Below, piece by piece: positions 1-7,445 of a stretch of 64,000 bases of DNA. The first letter of the stretch is position 1; the number at the start of each line of letters is the position of its first letter. Source of the stretch: Flavobacterium sp. LHD-80 (lineage in GTDB: Bacteria > Bacteroidota > Bacteroidia > Flavobacteriales > Flavobacteriaceae); the NCBI RefSeq assembly GCF_030929605.1, contig NZ_JAVFVS010000004.1, positions 744,001 to 808,000 of the forward strand. Reading direction: 5' to 3'. Made by a program: the position numbers and the translations under genes. The notes under the pieces were generated by a model, which worked only from the letters and a program-made list of their open reading frames with translations, was not told the DNA's origin and made no database searches.

Positions 1-1498
1 TAGAATTAAATCGGATGGTTATATTGATCGAGCGAGTTCTGATTTGAAATCTTATTTCTTGCAGGGAACTTATGTTGGCAAAACAACTTTAATTAAAGCT
101 TTGGTTTTTGGTGGAACCGAGAAAACATATCAATCTTGGAACGGAATTGATCCCGAAACGATGAATGAAAATCGTACTTTCAACTCAGCTGGTATGTATA
201 CAGACGAATCTGGAAATGTTCGTTTTTACGATAATGAGACTGATAATTACAAACAAGATCATTATCAATTGCATTGGAGCGAATCATTTTCGGATAAATG
301 GAGCAGTAATTTAGCTTTTCACTATACAAAAGGAAAAGGATATTACGAAAATTATAAAGAAGATGCTGATATGGCCGATTATAATCTAGATCCCGTTGGT
401 ACAATCACGACAACAGATTTAGTACGCCAAAAATGGTTGGATAATGATTTCTACGGAACCACTTTTTCGTTAAAATATAAAGATGAAAAACTGGATGTTA
501 TTTTTGGCGGAGGCTGGAATAAATACGAAGGTGATCATTACGGGAAAGTGATTTGGGCGAGATATGCATCAAACTCAGAATTGGGAGATCATTATTATGA
601 CGATTTTTCAACAAAAACTGATGGTAATATTTTCGCGAAAGCAAATTATCAGTTTACAGAGAAATTGAGTTTCTACGGAGATCTTCAATATCGAAATGTA
701 AAGTATAAAGCGAATAGTGCTGAAACAGGTTTAGTTGATGACAACTTCAATTTCTTCAATCCGAAAGCGGGTTTGAACTACGAAATCAATCAAAAAAACA
801 CTTTGTACTTTTCATATGCGCGAGCGAATCGTGAACCAAATAGAACAGATTATGAAGGCGGAAATGTAAAACCAGAAAAACTGAATGATTTTGAATTAGG
901 TTGGAGATTCAATTCGGAAAGCTTCCAGCTGAATTCTAATTTCTATTACATGGCATACAAAGATCAGTTGATATTAACTGGAACATTAGACGATGTTGGT
1001 GCGCCAATTCGCTCTAATACGGATAAAAGTTACCGTTTAGGATTTGAATTTGATGCTACAATTAAACTTTCGGAACAATTTATTCTTCGACCAAACTTTA
1101 CTTTAAGCAGCAATAAAAATGTTGATTTGGCTGTTGAAGGACAAAATTACGGAACAACTAAAATTGCGTATTCTCCAGAAGTTATCGCAGGAAATATAAT
1201 TGTATATAGTCCAATTCAGAGTTTACATATTTCGTTATTGCAAAAATACGTTGGCGAGCAATACATGAATAATATTGAATTGCCATCGGCAAAACTGGCG
1301 GATTATTTTGTAAACGATTTGAATGTATCTTATGAAATAAAGCCAAAATCGGTTTTCAAATCTATTATGATCACAGGTATGGTGAACAATATTTTAGATA
1401 AAAAATATGTTTCAAACGGATATATGTGGGATGTTTATCCGTACTATTATCCTCAGGCGGGAATTAATTTCTTAGCCGGATTAACTTTGAAATTCTAA
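1..1498 (+). CDS. TonB-dependent outer-membrane receptor, C-terminal part (5' end outside window)
   Basis: The reading frame is open from base 2, before any start codon, so this is the C-terminal roughly 500 residues of a longer protein. It shows the features of a TonB-dependent receptor beta-barrel: alternating hydrophobic/polar strands rich in Tyr, Phe and Asn, repeated segments such as YFSYARANREP and LSFYGDLQYRNVKY, and a terminal Phe (GLTLKF) as in outer-membrane barrels recognised by the BAM complex. The plug domain and TonB box lie upstream and cannot be seen, so the substrate (siderophore, haem, cobalamin or glycan) cannot be assigned. No SusD partner follows. A strong bidirectional terminator ends the gene. 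Family assignment is firm; function beyond TonB-dependent uptake is unknown. Confidence 0.85.
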   Translation, partial: RIKSDGYIDRASSDLKSYFLQGTYVGKTTLIKALVFGGTEKTYQSWNGIDPETMNENRTFNSAGMYTDESGNVRFYDNETDNYKQDHYQLHWSESFSDKWSSNLAFHYTKGKGYYENYKEDADMADYNLDPVGTITTTDLVRQKWLDNDFYGTTFSLKYKDEKLDVIFGGGWNKYEGDHYGKVIWARYASNSELGDHYYDDFSTKTDGNIFAKANYQFTEKLSFYGDLQYRNVKYKANSAETGLVDDNFNFFNPKAGLNYEINQKNTLYFSYARANREPNRTDYEGGNVKPEKLNDFELGWRFNSESFQLNSNFYYMAYKDQLILTGTLDDVGAPIRSNTDKSYRLGFEFDATIKLSEQFILRPNFTLSSNKNVDLAVEGQNYGTTKIAYSPEVIAGNIIVYSPIQSLHISLLQKYVGEQYMNNIELPSAKLADYFVNDLNVSYEIKPKSVFKSIMITGMVNNILDKKYVSNGYMWDVYPYYYPQAGINFLAGLTLKF

Positions 1499-1503
1499 AA
1501 AAT

Positions 1504-1540
1504 AAAAAAGCCTGAAAATTTAAACTTTCAGGCTTTTTTT
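1504..1540. terminator. Bidirectional intrinsic terminator
   Basis: Arms GCCTGAAA (1510-1517) and TTTCAGGC (1526-1533) are flanked by an A-run on the left and a T-run on the right, so the hairpin can end both the TonB receptor gene (plus strand) and the convergent lipoprotein gene (minus strand). Confidence 0.9.
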
Positions 1541-1543
1541 ATT

Positions 1544-1957
1544 TTAATTATAAACGTGAATCACAGATCCTATGACTTCGACACGATATTGTTTTAAAGG
1601 ATATTCTTTTCCTCCAAGGCCAGTAAATAAACTATATTGCGTTTTGTCGCAAGAACAGACTGCGTTGATGCCGTCAATTGTCATTGCTGTACAAGAAGTG
1701 AGTTCCTGATTAGGGCAGGCAGCATCAAAAGCATTGTAACCGCTTCCTGCGTTAAAAACAATAATTCCCTTTGCTCCAAAGTTAGGAACAATGACTCCAT
1801 TACTTACAAATTTTAAATTCGAATAAGCTGGCAAATTCATGTCAACAGATAAATTTACAGAGTAGTTTGGAATGTAAGGATTTTTGTTGCTGCGTTCGCT
1901 GTCGCTACAGGCGGAAAGTGCACAAACAAAGACGATTAAGAGCCAGATTTTTTTCAT
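1544..1957 (-). CDS. Small lipoprotein with Rieske-like fold lacking iron-sulfur ligands
   Basis: 137 residues. The N-terminus (MKKIWLLIVFVCALSAC) is a lipoprotein signal with a lipobox ending at Cys17. The C-terminal half resembles the cluster-binding region of Rieske domains: an AACPNQ loop, a CTAMT strand, then CSCDKTQYSLFTG and a C-terminal strand pattern PLKQYRVEVIGSVIHVY. A canonical Rieske protein has CxH and CxxH pairs; here the histidines are absent (CPN and CSCD), so a standard [2Fe-2S] Rieske cluster is unlikely. The remaining Cys could form disulfides. It sits divergently from greA and convergently with the TonB receptor gene. The fold assignment is by sequence pattern only; function is unknown. 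Confidence 0.65.
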   Translation of the reverse strand: MKKIWLLIVFVCALSACSDSERSNKNPYIPNYSVNLSVDMNLPAYSNLKFVSNGVIVPNFGAKGIIVFNAGSGYNAFDAACPNQELTSCTAMTIDGINAVCSCDKTQYSLFTGLGGKEYPLKQYRVEVIGSVIHVYN

Positions 1958-2049
1958 TCTTTTAGTAAGGATTAAGGAAACAAAAATAAAATATTTAGTT
2001 TTGATTTTTATATGATTAACATATAATTATGTACTATTAAAAATAATAG

Positions 2050-2057
2050 TATATTTG
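2050..2057 (+). promoter_or_regulatory. -7 promoter box of greA
   Basis: TATATTTG matches the Bacteroidota consensus TAnnTTTG. Transcription would start roughly 4-7 bases downstream, just at the hairpin that precedes greA. No clear -33 TTG is seen at the usual spacing. Confidence 0.6.
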
Positions 2058-2060
2058 TAA

Positions 2061-2093
2061 TACAAAATCCCGTCCCGATGGGATTTTTTGTAT
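2061..2093 (+). promoter_or_regulatory. Terminator-like hairpin in greA leader
   Basis: Arms AAAATCCC (2064-2071) and GGGATTTT (2080-2087) enclose an 8-base loop, followed by further T residues. It lies between the predicted promoter and the greA start. It looks like an intrinsic terminator but is very close to the predicted transcript start, so it may instead be a 5' stabilising or regulatory structure. Confidence 0.5.
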
Positions 2094-2112
2094 TTATATA
2101 AACGATGAAGTT

Positions 2113-2589
2113 ATGAGTAAAGTATCTTATTATACAGCAGAAGGATTAAAAAAATTAAAAGATGAGTTGGAGCATTTAAAAAGTGTAATGCGTCCAAAGG
2201 CATCTCAAGATATAGCAGAGGCAAGAGATAAAGGTGATTTATCTGAGAACGCAGAATATGATGCAGCAAAAGAAGCACAAGGTTTATTAGAAATGAGAAT
2301 TGCTAAGCTGGAAGAAGTGTATTCTAATGCCAGATTAATTGACGAATCACAATTAGATGTTTCGAAAGTTTTGGTTTTATCGAATGTGAAAATCAAAAAC
2401 CAAAGCAACGGAATGGAAATGAAATATACACTTGTTGCAGAAAGTGAAGCCGATTTGAAAACTGGAAAAATCTCAGTAACTTCTCCTATTGGAAAAGGTT
2501 TATTAGGGAAATCAGTTGGAGAAGTAGCCGAAATCACGGTTCCAAATGGTGTTTTGAAATTTGAAATTTTAGAAATTTCAAGAGACTAA
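2113..2589 (+). CDS. greA: Transcription elongation factor GreA
   Basis: 158 residues, the normal GreA length. The N-terminal half (about 1-75) is the antiparallel coiled coil that enters the RNA polymerase secondary channel; the acidic tip motif GDLSENAEY (residues 41-49) carries the Asp and Glu that stimulate transcript cleavage. The C-terminal half (about 80-158) is the FKBP-like globular domain, ending with a motif around SPIGKGLLGKSVGEVAEI that is diagnostic of the family. GreA rescues backtracked RNA polymerase in the cytoplasm. It is transcribed from a TAnnTTTG promoter with a terminator-like hairpin in the leader, suggesting attenuation. The HIT gene follows 72 bases later in the same direction, separated by a large palindrome. 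Confidence 0.97.
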   Translation: MSKVSYYTAEGLKKLKDELEHLKSVMRPKASQDIAEARDKGDLSENAEYDAAKEAQGLLEMRIAKLEEVYSNARLIDESQLDVSKVLVLSNVKIKNQSNGMEMKYTLVAESEADLKTGKISVTSPIGKGLLGKSVGEVAEITVPNGVLKFEILEISRD

Positions 2590-2600
2590 ATATTTTTAGT

Positions 2601-2652
2601 TTAATCGTTTAACTGTTTAATCGGTTAAACGAATAAACAGTTAAACGATTAA
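2601..2652. repeat. Perfect 19-bp inverted repeat between greA and HIT gene
   Basis: Left arm 2601-2619 (TTAATCGTTTAACTGTTTA) is the exact reverse complement of right arm 2634-2652, with a 14-base spacer that itself contains another GTTTAAC-type palindromic unit (GGTTAAAC). It has no T-run, so it reads as an extragenic palindromic repeat more than a terminator. It may also form an mRNA hairpin between greA and the HIT gene. Confidence 0.85.
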
Positions 2653-2661
2653 CCAGAAAAA

Positions 2662-3051
2662 ATGGCATCAATATTCACTAAAATAGTAAATGGAGAAATT
2701 CCGGCATATAAAGTTGCTGAAGACGACAACTTTTTGGCTTTTTTAGACGTTAACCCAAATGCAAAAGGACACACACTTTGCATTCCGAAACAAGAAATCG
2801 ATAAGATTTTTGATATGGATGATGAGCTGTATTTAGGGTTGATGAAGTTTTCCAAAAAAGTAGCAATCGCTTTAGAAAAAACAGTTCCGTGCAAAAGAGT
2901 AGGTGTTGCAGTTGTAGGATTAGAAGTTCCTCACACGCATGTGCACTTGATTCCGTTAAACCATATGGATGAGATGCGCTTTCAAAACAAAGTAAAACTT
3001 TCTCAAGAAGAGTTTGAAGCTTTAGCGAAAAGTATCCAAGCGAATTTGTAA
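2662..3051 (+). CDS. HIT family nucleotide-binding hydrolase
   Basis: 129 residues, a typical small Hint-branch HIT protein. The conserved opening IFTKIVNGEIPAYKV and the histidine triad HTHVHLIP (His91, His93, His95) are present. HIT proteins of this branch cleave nucleoside phosphoramidates or adenylated products in the cytoplasm; the true substrate is not predictable. It lies immediately downstream of greA and may be co-transcribed, although the intervening palindrome could reduce read-through. Ends with a divergent repeat sequence and a bidirectional terminator shared with the histidine kinase gene. Confidence 0.93.
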   Translation: MASIFTKIVNGEIPAYKVAEDDNFLAFLDVNPNAKGHTLCIPKQEIDKIFDMDDELYLGLMKFSKKVAIALEKTVPCKRVGVAVVGLEVPHTHVHLIPLNHMDEMRFQNKVKLSQEEFEALAKSIQANL

Positions 3052-3079
3052 ATCATTAGAAAGATAAAGCAAACTATTT

Positions 3080-3110
3080 GTCAGGCTGAGCGAAGCCGAA
3101 GCCCCGCAAA
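3080..3110. repeat. Short extragenic repeat (TCAGGCTGAGCG-type)
   Basis: The string TCAGGCTGAGCGAAGCCGAAGCC after the HIT gene is GC-richer than its surroundings and contains a small palindrome (GGCTGAGCGAAGCC). It resembles repeats scattered through Bacteroidota intergenic regions; only one clear copy is in this window. Confidence 0.5.
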
Positions 3111-3129
3111 GTTTGGTTTTAATAAGAAT

Positions 3130-3167
3130 AAAAAAAATGCAGTAATTAATTTTACTGCATTTTTTTA
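3130..3167. terminator. Bidirectional terminator
   Basis: ATGCAGTAA / TTACTGCAT arms with an A-run before and T-run after. It overlaps the stop codon of the minus-strand kinase and also serves the HIT gene. Confidence 0.85.
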
Positions 3168-4303
3168 TTTAACTGAATCTGAAAAGTAGTTCCTTTTCCA
3201 ATTTCAGAATGTAAAACTTTGATTTTGCCGCTATGGTATTCTTCAACAATTCTTTTAGTTAACGAAAGTCCTAAACCCCAGCCACGTTTTTTGGTCGTAA
3301 AACCAGTTTCAAAAACGGTTTTGAATTGCTTTTTTGGTATTCCAGTTCCAGAGTCTTTTACATTTATTTTTACGTGATTTACATCTTGTTCAATTTGAAG
3401 TTCTAAACTTCCTTTTCCTTTCATGGCATCAATGGCATTTTTTACCAAATTTTCGATTGTCCAACTGTAAAGAATTGGATTTATTTGAACCATAATAGGG
3501 TCTTGAGGCGTATGATAAGAGAAAGCAACTTGTTTTGAAAAACGCGATTGTAAATATTTAAAAGCGTTTAAAGTCTCAGTAACAATATCATGCGTTTCTA
3601 AAACAGGAACAGAACCAATTTTTGAAAAACGATCGGTAATTGTCTGTAAGCGTGTGATGTCTTTCTCAATTTCTGAAGTGATAGACGAATCAATATCTTC
3701 TGTTTTTAAAATCTCAATCCAGCCAATTAAGGATGACAAAGGCGTACCAATTTGATGTGCCGTTTCTTTTGCCATTCCTGCCCACAGCTTATTTTGCGTA
3801 GCCATTTTTGTGCTTTTATAAAAGTTGTAAATCAAAGCAACAAAGAGAAATACGATAAGCAATAAAGCAATTGGATAATATTTTAATTTGTTAAGCAAAG
3901 CCGAATTGCCATAATACAAATGTTGGTATTTTCCTGGAGCGTACTCAAAAGTTATAGGTTCATTTTCACTGCTTAAATTCTTTAAAAAAGCTTTTAGCTG
4001 TTTTTTATCATTCAGGATTTCATCAGGAACATTTTTTGAACTTACGACATTGTCATAAAGCATTAATACCACTGGAATCGAAGTATTGTTGCTGAAAATT
4101 TGAAGAGGCAGTTCGACATCTGTATTTTCATCTGCATTTACAATTGTAATTTGCGCATCGGCAAAAAGCTTCATTTTCAGACGCTCTTCATTTTTGAAAA
4201 TTTGGAAAAAAGTATAAGTGTTCCAAAGAATCAATGTAATGATTAAAAAGGAAATAAGAATTATAACCCAGCGAGTTGTATTTCTGCGTTCAGAAAAATG
4301 CAT
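3152..4303 (-). CDS. Sensor histidine kinase, orphan
   Basis: 383 residues. Two membrane segments (about 12-34 and 143-161) flank a periplasmic domain of roughly 105 residues of no recognised family. No HAMP linker is evident. The HisKA region has His183 in the H-box AHQIGTPLSSLIGW, and the ATPase domain shows N-box NLVKNAIDAM, G1 DSGTGIP and G2 GWGLGLSLTKRIV. The H-box HQIGTPLS, with Gln and Gly replacing the more usual Glu and Leu/Arg, is common in Bacteroidota kinases. No response regulator is adjacent, so the partner must be encoded elsewhere. The gene is single and divergent from the flavin reductase-like gene. Confidence 0.9.
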   Translation of the reverse strand: MHFSERRNTTRWVIILISFLIITLILWNTYTFFQIFKNEERLKMKLFADAQITIVNADENTDVELPLQIFSNNTSIPVVLMLYDNVVSSKNVPDEILNDKKQLKAFLKNLSSENEPITFEYAPGKYQHLYYGNSALLNKLKYYPIALLLIVFLFVALIYNFYKSTKMATQNKLWAGMAKETAHQIGTPLSSLIGWIEILKTEDIDSSITSEIEKDITRLQTITDRFSKIGSVPVLETHDIVTETLNAFKYLQSRFSKQVAFSYHTPQDPIMVQINPILYSWTIENLVKNAIDAMKGKGSLELQIEQDVNHVKINVKDSGTGIPKKQFKTVFETGFTTKKRGWGLGLSLTKRIVEEYHSGKIKVLHSEIGKGTTFQIQLNKKMQ

Positions 4304-4417
4304 AAATTAATTTTTGAGGTATAAATATAACGAAATAAACGCATTTTATATTTTGCATTTGTTTAAAGATTTTTGTTTTTATGTCTTAAACTATTTCTTC
4401 GAATTAAACCATTTCTA

Positions 4418-4425
4418 TACTTTTG
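4418..4425 (+). promoter_or_regulatory. -7 promoter box for flavin reductase-like gene
   Basis: TACTTTTG fits TAnnTTTG and lies 38 bases before the ATG. The -33 region has only a weak match. Confidence 0.55.
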
Positions 4426-4463
4426 CAGTTACCAAAATGAGGTTTGGTTAAAAAGAAAAAATT

Positions 4464-5339
4464 ATGATTAGCATCGATCCAAAAGAGATACCAACGGCAA
4501 AATTGCATGGTTATCTGCAAAGTTCAGTAGGACCGCGTCCTATTGCATTTGCAAGTACAATTAGTGCAGAAGGAATTCCTAATTTGTCTCCCTTTAGCTT
4601 TTTTAATGTGTTCAGTGCCAATCCTCCAATTTTGATTTTTTCGCCAGCGAGACGAGTTCGAGACAATACTGTAAAACATACTTTAATTAATGCCGAAGCA
4701 ACACGCGAAGTTGTAATTAATGTAGTGAATTATGATTTGGTACAGCAGACTTCTTTAGCAAGCACCGAATATGCAGAAGGTGTAAACGAATTTATAAAAG
4801 CTGGTTTAACACAAATTCCGTCAGATTTGGTAAAACCGTATCGTGTAAAAGAATCTCCGGTGCAGTTTGAATGTAAGATAACGCAGATTATTCCGTTAGG
4901 AACAGAAGGCGGAGCAGGAAATTTGATTTTGTGTGAAGTGGTTAAAATGCATATTCATGAATCTATTTTAGATGAAAATGGAGCAATTGATCAGCATAAA
5001 ATTGATTTGGTTTCACGACTTGGAAAAGACTGGTATTCAAGATCTAATCAAGGGCTTTTTGAAGTGCCAAAACCGCTTACAACTCTTGGCGTAGGTGTCG
5101 ATGCAATTCCGAATTATATCAAGGAAAGCCCTGTTTTTACTGGAAATGATCTTGGTAAGCTCGGAAATATTGAGGCCTTGCCTACAATGGAAGAAGTTAG
5201 TATATTTGTGAAAGAAAATTTTTCTGTGAAAGGAGTTTTAAGCTCAGATGATCAGGAAAAAGTGCATTTAGAAGCCAAAAAATATCTGAATAATGACGAT
5301 ATTGAATCGGCTTGGAAAGTGCTTTTAGCTAAAAAATAA
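4464..5339 (+). CDS. Flavin reductase-like FMN-binding split-barrel protein
   Basis: 291 residues. The first 190 residues form a flavin-reductase-like (FMN-binding split barrel) domain: the SSVGPRPIAFAST and NLSPFSFFNVFSANPP segments are the classic FMN phosphate and isoalloxazine contacts of the flavoredoxin/flavin-reductase family. The last 90 residues (after VSRLGKDWYSR) are an extension seen in a conserved subgroup, whose role I cannot state. The protein probably binds FMN and transfers electrons, in the cytoplasm; natural substrate unknown. It has its own TAnnTTTG promoter. The DUF3127 gene starts 31 bases downstream and is probably co-transcribed. Confidence 0.85.
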   Translation: MISIDPKEIPTAKLHGYLQSSVGPRPIAFASTISAEGIPNLSPFSFFNVFSANPPILIFSPARRVRDNTVKHTLINAEATREVVINVVNYDLVQQTSLASTEYAEGVNEFIKAGLTQIPSDLVKPYRVKESPVQFECKITQIIPLGTEGGAGNLILCEVVKMHIHESILDENGAIDQHKIDLVSRLGKDWYSRSNQGLFEVPKPLTTLGVGVDAIPNYIKESPVFTGNDLGKLGNIEALPTMEEVSIFVKENFSVKGVLSSDDQEKVHLEAKKYLNNDDIESAWKVLLAKK

Positions 5340-5370
5340 GAATAGAAACAATAATTAATTATAGACGAAG

Positions 5371-5742
5371 ATGGAAGTTATAGGAAAAGTAAAAGTGGTT
5401 AATCCTGAGCAACAAGTTAGTGCTTCATTCAAAAAAAGAGAATTAGTAGTTACTACAGATGAGCAGTATCCACAGCACATTTTAATCGAATTTACACAAG
5501 ATAAATGCGATTTATTAAGCAGCTATAAGCAAGGTGAAGCAGTAAAAGTTTCTATCAATTTAAGAGGAAGAGAATGGGTTAACCCACAAGGTGAAACTAG
5601 ATATTTTAATAGTATTCAAGGTTGGAGAATCGAAAGATTAGCTCCAGAAGGTCCAGCACAAGGAGCTCCAATGCCAGCAGCAGAGACATTTGCTCCAGCA
5701 GCTAGCATTAACGAAGACGAACCAGACGATTTACCTTTCTAA
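5371..5742 (+). CDS. DUF3127 OB-fold protein with SSB-like C-terminal tip
   Basis: 123 residues. Residues 1-95 match the DUF3127 family of Bacteroidota (MEVIGKVKVV start, KRELVVTTDEQYPQ, INLRGREWVNPQGETRYFN, GWRIE), predicted to be an OB-fold resembling single-strand-binding proteins. The remainder is a Pro/Ala-rich disordered linker ending in the acidic-hydrophobic tip DEPDDLPF, which is closely like the DDIPF tip by which bacterial SSB recruits replication and repair enzymes. I infer a nucleic-acid-binding protein that borrows the SSB interaction code; no experiment is implied. Cytoplasmic; no signal peptide. Confidence 0.85.
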   Translation: MEVIGKVKVVNPEQQVSASFKKRELVVTTDEQYPQHILIEFTQDKCDLLSSYKQGEAVKVSINLRGREWVNPQGETRYFNSIQGWRIERLAPEGPAQGAPMPAAETFAPAASINEDEPDDLPF

Positions 5743-5764
5743 GAAATTAGAAATTTCAATAATT

Positions 5765-5816
5765 AAATTCCAAATTCCAATTCATTAACGTGAATTTGGA
5801 GTTTGGAATTTTGTTT
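5765..5816. terminator. Terminator-like inverted repeat of AATTCCAAA units
   Basis: Left arm 5765-5784 and right arm 5791-5811 are near-complementary (AAATTCCAAATTCC with TTTGGAATTT) and a short T-run follows. The arms are the TTTGGAATTT repeat also seen at 20334-20372. Confidence 0.6.
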
Positions 5817-5828
5817 TTACTCTCAGTT

Positions 5829-5925
5829 ATGTCATTTCGACGAAGGAGAAATCACACACGAAACTCGCCAAAGATTGTCGACGCACTTTGCGGTCCTTCG
5901 ACTTCGCTCAGGATGACAAACGGTA
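5829..5925. repeat. Extragenic repeat, TCATTTCGACGAAGGAGAAAT family
   Basis: The left edge GTCATTTCGACGAAGGAGAA matches a second copy at 25223 in the window. The right part CCTTCGACTTCGCTCAGGATGAC is a related half-element in inverse orientation, so the two ends can pair. It lies in the 262-base gap between the DUF3127 gene and aat and contains no supported gene; ORFs over it are repeat translations. Confidence 0.7.
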
Positions 5926-6004
5926 GCTATAAGCTTCGATGAGTTATCCTTTTGGAATTTGGAATTTTGTTTTTGGATTTTTTCAATATTGATAATTTTA
6001 AAAC

Positions 6005-6649
6005 ATGTATTATTTATTAAAAGATTTATTTTTCCCGCCAGTTTCAGAAGCCGATGAAGAAGGAATTCTGGCTGTTGGCGGTGACTTAAATCCGGAACGA
6101 TTGAAATTAGCGTATAACAGCGGCATCTTTCCATGGTTTAATGAAGGAGAACCCATACTTTGGTGGGCACCAGATCCTAGAATGGTATTGTTTTTTGATG
6201 AATTGGTAATATCCAAAAGCATGCGAAATATTCTGAATCGGAAAATGTTTAAGGTTACTTATAATAAAAATTTCAAAGAAGTTATTTCGAATTGCCAGCA
6301 GATAAAACGTGATGGGCAAAGCGGTACTTGGATTTCCAACGAAATGATCGATGCATATTGCAAACTAAATGAAGAAGGAATTGCAAAATCGGTTGAGGTT
6401 TGGCAGGACGAAAAATTGGTTGGTGGTCTTTATGGAATTGATTTGGGAAAAGGAACTATTTTTTGTGGAGAAAGTATGTTTTCTAAAGTTTCAAATGCAT
6501 CAAAGGTTGCTTTTATTGCTTTAGCTTTATATTTGCAAAAAGAAAATTACAAATTATTAGATTGCCAGGTCTATAACCCGCATTTAGAGAGTTTAGGCTG
6601 TCGCGAAATTGATCGTGATGAATTTATGTCCATTTTAAAAAGCAAGTAA
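6005..6649 (+). CDS. aat: Leucyl/phenylalanyl-tRNA-protein transferase
   Basis: 214 residues, normal for the family. Hallmark motifs are present: FPPVSEADEEGILAVGGDL near the start, GIFPWFNEGEPILWWAPDPR, GTWISNEMIDAYCKLNEEG, and GGLYGIDLGKGTIFCGESMFS with the catalytic region. The enzyme adds Leu or Phe to proteins with N-terminal Arg or Lys, marking them for ClpS/ClpAP degradation (N-end rule) in the cytoplasm. The MOSC gene begins one base after the stop, so they are an operon. Preceded by an extragenic repeat. Confidence 0.97.
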   Translation: MYYLLKDLFFPPVSEADEEGILAVGGDLNPERLKLAYNSGIFPWFNEGEPILWWAPDPRMVLFFDELVISKSMRNILNRKMFKVTYNKNFKEVISNCQQIKRDGQSGTWISNEMIDAYCKLNEEGIAKSVEVWQDEKLVGGLYGIDLGKGTIFCGESMFSKVSNASKVAFIALALYLQKENYKLLDCQVYNPHLESLGCREIDRDEFMSILKSK

Positions 6650-6650
6650 T

Positions 6651-7445
6651 ATGAGTGCAGTTCATGTTGTAAAGGAAATTTATATTTATCCAATAAAAAG
6701 TTTGGCAGGAATAAGCTGTGAAGTTGCTTTGGCTGAAGAAATGGGTTTTGAGAACGATCGAAGATGGATGTTGATTGATGCAGAAAATCAAATGATTACG
6801 CAAAGAGAACATCGAATAATGAGTCAGTTTTATCCTCAGATTTTAGATGGAAAAATCAGTATTACTTTTGAAAATCAAAAGCATGAATTTTCTGTTGATG
6901 AACATTTTGGAAACGCTTTAAAAGTGAATGTTTGGGATGATCAAAGCGAAGTTGTTGAGGTTAATGAAAATACTTCAAATTGGTTCAGCCAACATTTAGG
7001 TTTTGAATGTAAATTAGTCAAGATACTAAAAAATGGAGCTCGTAAACATGAAAGCTCCAGATTAAAAGAAACTTTCAATGTTAGCTTGGCAGATGGTTAT
7101 CCTTATTTATTAATTGGATCAAAAAGTTTGGATTTTTTAAATGATAAATTGGATGAGAAAATCACAATAAAAAGGTTTCGCCCAAACATTGTAGTAAGTA
7201 CTGAAAACCCTCATGAAGAAGATGATTTTAATACTTTTTCAATTGGAGAAGTTCAATTTAAAAATATAAAACCTTGCGGAAGATGTATTATGGTGAATAA
7301 TGATCCGGAAAATGGACGTTTGAAAAAAGAACCTTTAAAAACATTAAGCAAATACAGAAATGTTGATAATTCGGTTTTATTCGGAACTAATATTGTGAGT
7401 TTGAATGCGGGAAATATCAAGGTTGGAGATACGCTTGTTTTCTAG
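6651..7445 (+). CDS. MOSC domain protein (N-terminal beta-barrel plus MOSC)
   Basis: 264 residues. Residues 1-120 match the MOSC N-terminal beta-barrel (EIYIYPIKSLAGIS, ENDRRWMLIDAENQMITQRE) and about 125-260 the MOSC sulfur-carrier domain, with the conserved Cys in PCGRCIMVN (near residue 220) and the RFRPNIVV segment. Related proteins include the mitochondrial amidoxime reducing component family and YcbX, which bind molybdenum cofactor. I infer a Mo-cofactor-dependent reductase or sulfur-transfer role. No iron-sulfur domain is fused here. Tightly coupled to aat with a one-base gap, although the functional link is unclear. Its last 4 bases overlap the convergent thiF gene. Confidence 0.88.
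   Translation: MSAVHVVKEIYIYPIKSLAGISCEVALAEEMGFENDRRWMLIDAENQMITQREHRIMSQFYPQILDGKISITFENQKHEFSVDEHFGNALKVNVWDDQSEVVEVNENTSNWFSQHLGFECKLVKILKNGARKHESSRLKETFNVSLADGYPYLLIGSKSLDFLNDKLDEKITIKRFRPNIVVSTENPHEEDDFNTFSIGEVQFKNIKPCGRCIMVNNDPENGRLKKEPLKTLSKYRNVDNSVLFGTNIVSLNAGNIKVGDTLVF

Noticed and set aside
5832..6134. 100-residue minus-strand ORF before aat
   Set aside because: Reads through an extragenic repeat and the aat gene; no coding character.
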